From the NCBI GenBank assembly GCA_022841475.1, contig JALHRJ010000010.1, positions 1-64,000 of the forward strand: a stretch of DNA of 64,000 bases. The letters are read 5' to 3'. This document shows positions 60,947-64,000 of this stretch, piece after piece. Origin of the DNA: Cyclobacteriaceae bacterium (GTDB taxonomy: Bacteria > Bacteroidota > Bacteroidia > Cytophagales > Cyclobacteriaceae). Both the position numbers and the translations under genes were made by a program. The number at the start of each line of letters is the position of its first letter. Within the stretch, counting starts at the first letter, position 1. The notes under the pieces are model-generated. The model saw nothing but the letters and a program-made list of their open reading frames with translations. It made no database searches and had not been told where the DNA came from.

Positions 60947-62809
60947 TTATGTTAACGTTTTGTTCCAACCCTTCAGCACAAACAACATCCAGATAAAGTA
61001 CCCCAAGTCAGCTTCACCACTTTTATGACTAGTAACGACTTTCTTAATGATACTTTGATCTAAACCAAAGTCCTCCTCATAAAGTAATCTTAACCTGTCA
61101 TGGAAACCACTATCCTTAAACCATTCCCTAACAGGAACAGAAAAGCCCTTTTTAGCTCCATTTAAAACTGAGGATGGTAGTTTTCTGCCGATCGTTTTTC
61201 TAAGAACACTCTTACGCTCATAACCCTCCATCTTTATATTTTTTGAAACCCGCACCATAAGTTCAACAAGTCTATGGTCAAGAAAGGGAACCCGCGTTTC
61301 AATTGAACTTGCCATACTCATCCTATCGACCTTAACCATAAAATCATCTGGTAACTGTACCTGATAGTGAAAATGCATTAATTTATAGAATGGATCCGAA
61401 AGAGGAAATAGGCGATACAAATCGCTGATAAAATCAGAAATTTTGAATTGGTGGCCCAACCTATGTGTCATTCGTTCTATTTGAACAGGCATGTACCATG
61501 ATGATTTTATTATTAATCTAGATTCGAAGGACATTTGGGAATACTCCAGGATACGCTCCAACCGATTAATTCGATATCGCCAGTCTCCACTTGCTAGTCT
61601 CTTAAACGGCAACGCAAACTTTGGTAGCACCTGCTTTACAAATGCGGGCAAGTGACGATAATGACCAACAAATTTTTCTATTTGATAGGAGTTATAACCA
61701 GATAGAACTTCATCTCCTCCATCACCAGTAAGCACCATTTTTACCTTTTTAGAAGCTATGCGGGAAACATACCCTGTAGGTATAGCCGAAGAATCACCGA
61801 ATGGTTCGTCATAGTGATGGAGAATCCTCTCGAGGGATTCTTCAAAGTTGTCTGGCTGAACGATAAACTCTGAATGATCCGTGGTAAATTTATTGGCAAC
61901 ATCAAGTGCTAGTTTTCGCTCATCAAATTGACGGTCTTCGAAACCGATTGTAAAAGTTCTTATTGGTATTTTACTAATCGAGGTCATTGTTGCTACCACG
62001 CTGGCAGAGTCAAGTCCCCCACTTAAGAAAGCGCCATAGGGGACATCACTTCTCATTCTGATTTTAACAGCATCATAGAACAATTCTTCAAACTGCTTAT
62101 AAACATAAGCACGATCGGAAATCATCTCTGATTCCAATGGAATTTGTGTATCCCAATACTTAAACTCTTTAAGGTTTTCCTTCCCTATCAAGTAGTGCCC
62201 CTGTCTCAATTTGAAAATATTCTTATAGTAAGAATAGGGAGCTGGAATATATCCCAACATCAAGTATAGTTCCGTCAACTCATAATTTGGCTCGGGCTCT
62301 ATTCCATATTCAATCAAAGACTTTATTTCTGATGCAAAAACAACTGAATTATCTACAATTGCATAATAGAGTGGTTTTTCCCCCAATCGGTCGCGGGAAA
62401 TAAAAAGCTGCTGTTGCTTACTATCCCAGATAGCAAAGGCCCACATTCCATTAAATTTATCCTGACACTTTACTCCCCAGTGCTCATAAGCCCTGATAAT
62501 TACTTCCGTATCAGAATTGGTCCGAAAGTGACAACCTCTTCCCTTCAATTCTTCTTTAATCTCAATGTAATTGTATATCTCTCCATTAAATACAATCGCA
62601 AGCGACTTGTCATCATTAAACTGAGGCTGATCTCCAGAATGAAGGTCGATGATAGCAAGTCTTCGATGGCCCAACCCTATGTTTCGATGAATGTAATACC
62701 CCGACCCATCAGGGCCCCGGTGAACAAGCTGGTCGGTCATTTTCAATAATATTGAACCGTCTACTGTCCTGCCAGTATCGAAATGATAAATACCCGTAAT
62801 CCCACACAT
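60947..62809 (-). CDS. asnB: Asparagine synthase (glutamine-hydrolysing), polysaccharide-locus type
   Basis: 620 aa. The N-terminal glutaminase domain starts MCGITGIYHF, so the nucleophile is Cys after Met removal. Then LGHRRLAIIDL near 46-56, and the synthetase domain with the PP-loop AFLSGGLDSASVV near 254-266. Complete. Family members in polysaccharide loci often amidate sugar acids instead of aspartate; which applies here is not known. Confidence 0.9.
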   Translation of the reverse strand: MCGITGIYHFDTGRTVDGSILLKMTDQLVHRGPDGSGYYIHRNIGLGHRRLAIIDLHSGDQPQFNDDKSLAIVFNGEIYNYIEIKEELKGRGCHFRTNSDTEVIIRAYEHWGVKCQDKFNGMWAFAIWDSKQQQLFISRDRLGEKPLYYAIVDNSVVFASEIKSLIEYGIEPEPNYELTELYLMLGYIPAPYSYYKNIFKLRQGHYLIGKENLKEFKYWDTQIPLESEMISDRAYVYKQFEELFYDAVKIRMRSDVPYGAFLSGGLDSASVVATMTSISKIPIRTFTIGFEDRQFDERKLALDVANKFTTDHSEFIVQPDNFEESLERILHHYDEPFGDSSAIPTGYVSRIASKKVKMVLTGDGGDEVLSGYNSYQIEKFVGHYRHLPAFVKQVLPKFALPFKRLASGDWRYRINRLERILEYSQMSFESRLIIKSSWYMPVQIERMTHRLGHQFKISDFISDLYRLFPLSDPFYKLMHFHYQVQLPDDFMVKVDRMSMASSIETRVPFLDHRLVELMVRVSKNIKMEGYERKSVLRKTIGRKLPSSVLNGAKKGFSVPVREWFKDSGFHDRLRLLYEEDFGLDQSIIKKVVTSHKSGEADLGYFIWMLFVLKGWNKTLT

Positions 62810-62909
62810 TGGTTTTAAGCGTTTGATTTTAGACAGCGAAGGAAAGAGAGGTATTTAGGAATCATAAATCAGGCAAAGTTAAGGCGAATACTTTAGGGTA
62901 AAAAGGGCG

Positions 62910-64000
62910 TCAGACTACATTTCCTATTCTACTTATTATAAACTCCTTACTCGCTTTATCTAACATCCAGTAACTTAAAAGAAAGAAACATGGCAAAAGC
63001 ACAGATAATTTCAGAAATGCATCCCAATAAATGCTATCGAGCATGGAGATGTTTGTAATCGCGAGTACTCCAAATAGAAAGATGAGGTGTATCGCATCTT
63101 TTAAGTAGAAATATTTTACAGGGTACGATTTGCGTGAAAACAGGTAAGCCGTGATTACCAGGGTTACATTGCCCAGCAAGAAACCGATCAGTGCTCCGTA
63201 TTCAAAAATAACAGGAACAAGAAGGTAATTACATACAAAATTTACGAATAATCCAACACATAATGCAATCAAATTCTGAGTCATTTTTTTTGAATATGAA
63301 ATTCCTAATGAGGCAAAAGAGTATAGTCCATAAATAATAATTGCTTCCGCAAAAAGAAAAAGATATTGAGATGATTTCAAATACAATTCATTTCCCAAAA
63401 TCATAATCAACGGTTTAATAAAGGAGCAAATACCAATAGCAATTACACCCGTAGCCATGATATAGTAACTTTGAAATTTAGCAAAAGTGTCCTTTGCATC
63501 CGGCTTTTCCCAGATAGAAAAGGAAAAGGGTCCGAATGCGGTTTGAAATGCCATGACAACTACGGTCATGATGACGCCTAATTTCTGACTGAAGGAAAAA
63601 ATACCTAGTTGCTCGCCTGTTAGAAATCGGGCCAGGAACAACCGATCCAGTGAAGAGGTTAAATTGCCGACCAGCATCACCAACATCATCGGGAAACCAA
63701 AAATTAACAATTTGTTTAGTAGGCCTTTGTCAATCCTAATCTGGATGTATTTTCTGCACCAGAACAAACCTATTAACACAAACAACCAATATGAAATTGC
63801 ATTAGCAAGCAATATCATTTCTAAATCTAAATAGTAGTAATGCGCACAGAGAATTAAAAACAGAAGATTCAAAACTGCTAACCCGATAGACATGGTTAAA
63901 AATTTTACTCGTTGAAAAGTCCATTTAAACCAATTTTGGCAATATTGGGTCAATACATTGGCGGGTATCCAAACAAAAATCAATTGTAATGAAAATATGC
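62910..64000 (-). CDS. Polysaccharide flippase (Wzx/MATE-like), 5' end outside window
   Basis: The visible part of about 363 aa has nine to ten membrane helices and the MOP/PST-type segment SSLDRLFLARFLTGEQLGIFSFSQK near 109-133 of the TTG-started frame. The frame is open to the window edge, and flippases of this type are usually 430-500 aa, so the N-terminus is missing. It would move lipid-linked units to the periplasmic face. It is the upstream neighbour of asnB, 100 bp away. Confidence 0.85.
   Translation of the reverse strand, partial: IFSLQLIFVWIPANVLTQYCQNWFKWTFQRVKFLTMSIGLAVLNLLFLILCAHYYYLDLEMILLANAISYWLFVLIGLFWCRKYIQIRIDKGLLNKLLIFGFPMMLVMLVGNLTSSLDRLFLARFLTGEQLGIFSFSQKLGVIMTVVVMAFQTAFGPFSFSIWEKPDAKDTFAKFQSYYIMATGVIAIGICSFIKPLIMILGNELYLKSSQYLFLFAEAIIIYGLYSFASLGISYSKKMTQNLIALCVGLFVNFVCNYLLVPVIFEYGALIGFLLGNVTLVITAYLFSRKSYPVKYFYLKDAIHLIFLFGVLAITNISMLDSIYWDAFLKLSVLLPCFFLLSYWMLDKASKEFIISRIGNVV

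Noticed and set aside
1-64000. CRISPR arrays, prophage, insertion sequences, tRNA or rRNA genes
   Set aside because: No spaced direct-repeat array, transposase, integrase, phage structural gene or recognisable tRNA/rRNA sequence was seen on either strand; a short tRNA could be missed by eye.

Overview
The window reads as chromosomal DNA of a Bacteroidota bacterium, most likely order Cytophagales. The evidence is the purH-mreBCD-mrdA-rodA run, a TonB-dependent receptor with a carboxypeptidase-like N-terminal domain, a DUF5686 outer-membrane protein, several ECF sigma/anti-sigma pairs, and the sequence style of RecO, PheS and Lgt. This taxonomic call is inference from gene content. I saw no tRNA, rRNA, CRISPR array, transposase or phage gene. 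Gene density is very high, many neighbours overlap by 4 bp, and no gene-free stretch reaches 300 bp.

Region 1 (1-16.3 kb) is mostly housekeeping. It holds a 5'-cut fatty acid desaturase, recO-tdk-ferredoxin, a divergent unknown 331-aa gene, and the cell-shape operon purH-mreB-mreC-mreD-mrdA-rodA. A second leftward operon is def-hicB-hicA-ybdL-yafV, in which a HicBA-like toxin-antitoxin pair sits inside a methionine-linked operon. RuvX and a hemerythrin/RIC-like protein follow.

Region 2 (16.3-30 kb) holds a C-terminal processing protease with a clear terminator, homogentisate dioxygenase, an antitoxin-like gene with what looks like a decayed toxin behind it, purN, a UbiA prenyltransferase, and a TonB receptor under a TPP riboswitch (probable thiamin or TPP uptake). 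A biotin carrier protein, pyrH, frr and lgt follow.

Region 3 (30-48 kb) is rich in signalling. A SUMF1-domain secreted protein is coupled to an ECF sigma and a membrane-anchored probable anti-sigma. selU-selD lead into a small WYL-like gene. A sigma/zinc anti-sigma pair lies upstream of gmk-nadD-DUF5686. Three sugar or methyl transferase genes follow. The most unusual module is a VWA protein divergent from an ECF sigma and a membrane protein that combines a probable anti-sigma region, a carboxypeptidase-like domain and a TonB C-terminal domain. The VWA protein and the TonB protein share a nearly matching surface domain ending in SEVVVTGY.

Region 4 (48-64 kb) holds an amino-acid permease and then a long leftward gene string for surface polysaccharide: flippase (cut by the window end), asparagine synthase, three polymerase/ligase-type membrane proteins, two glycosyltransferases and two different lipid-linked sugar-phosphate transferases. 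It runs through pheS into a DegT aminotransferase, a 3-hydroxyacyl-CoA dehydrogenase and a Rieske-like lipoprotein that lacks the cluster ligands. From about 54.8 kb rightwards the DNA looks richer in A+T by eye, as is common for polysaccharide loci.
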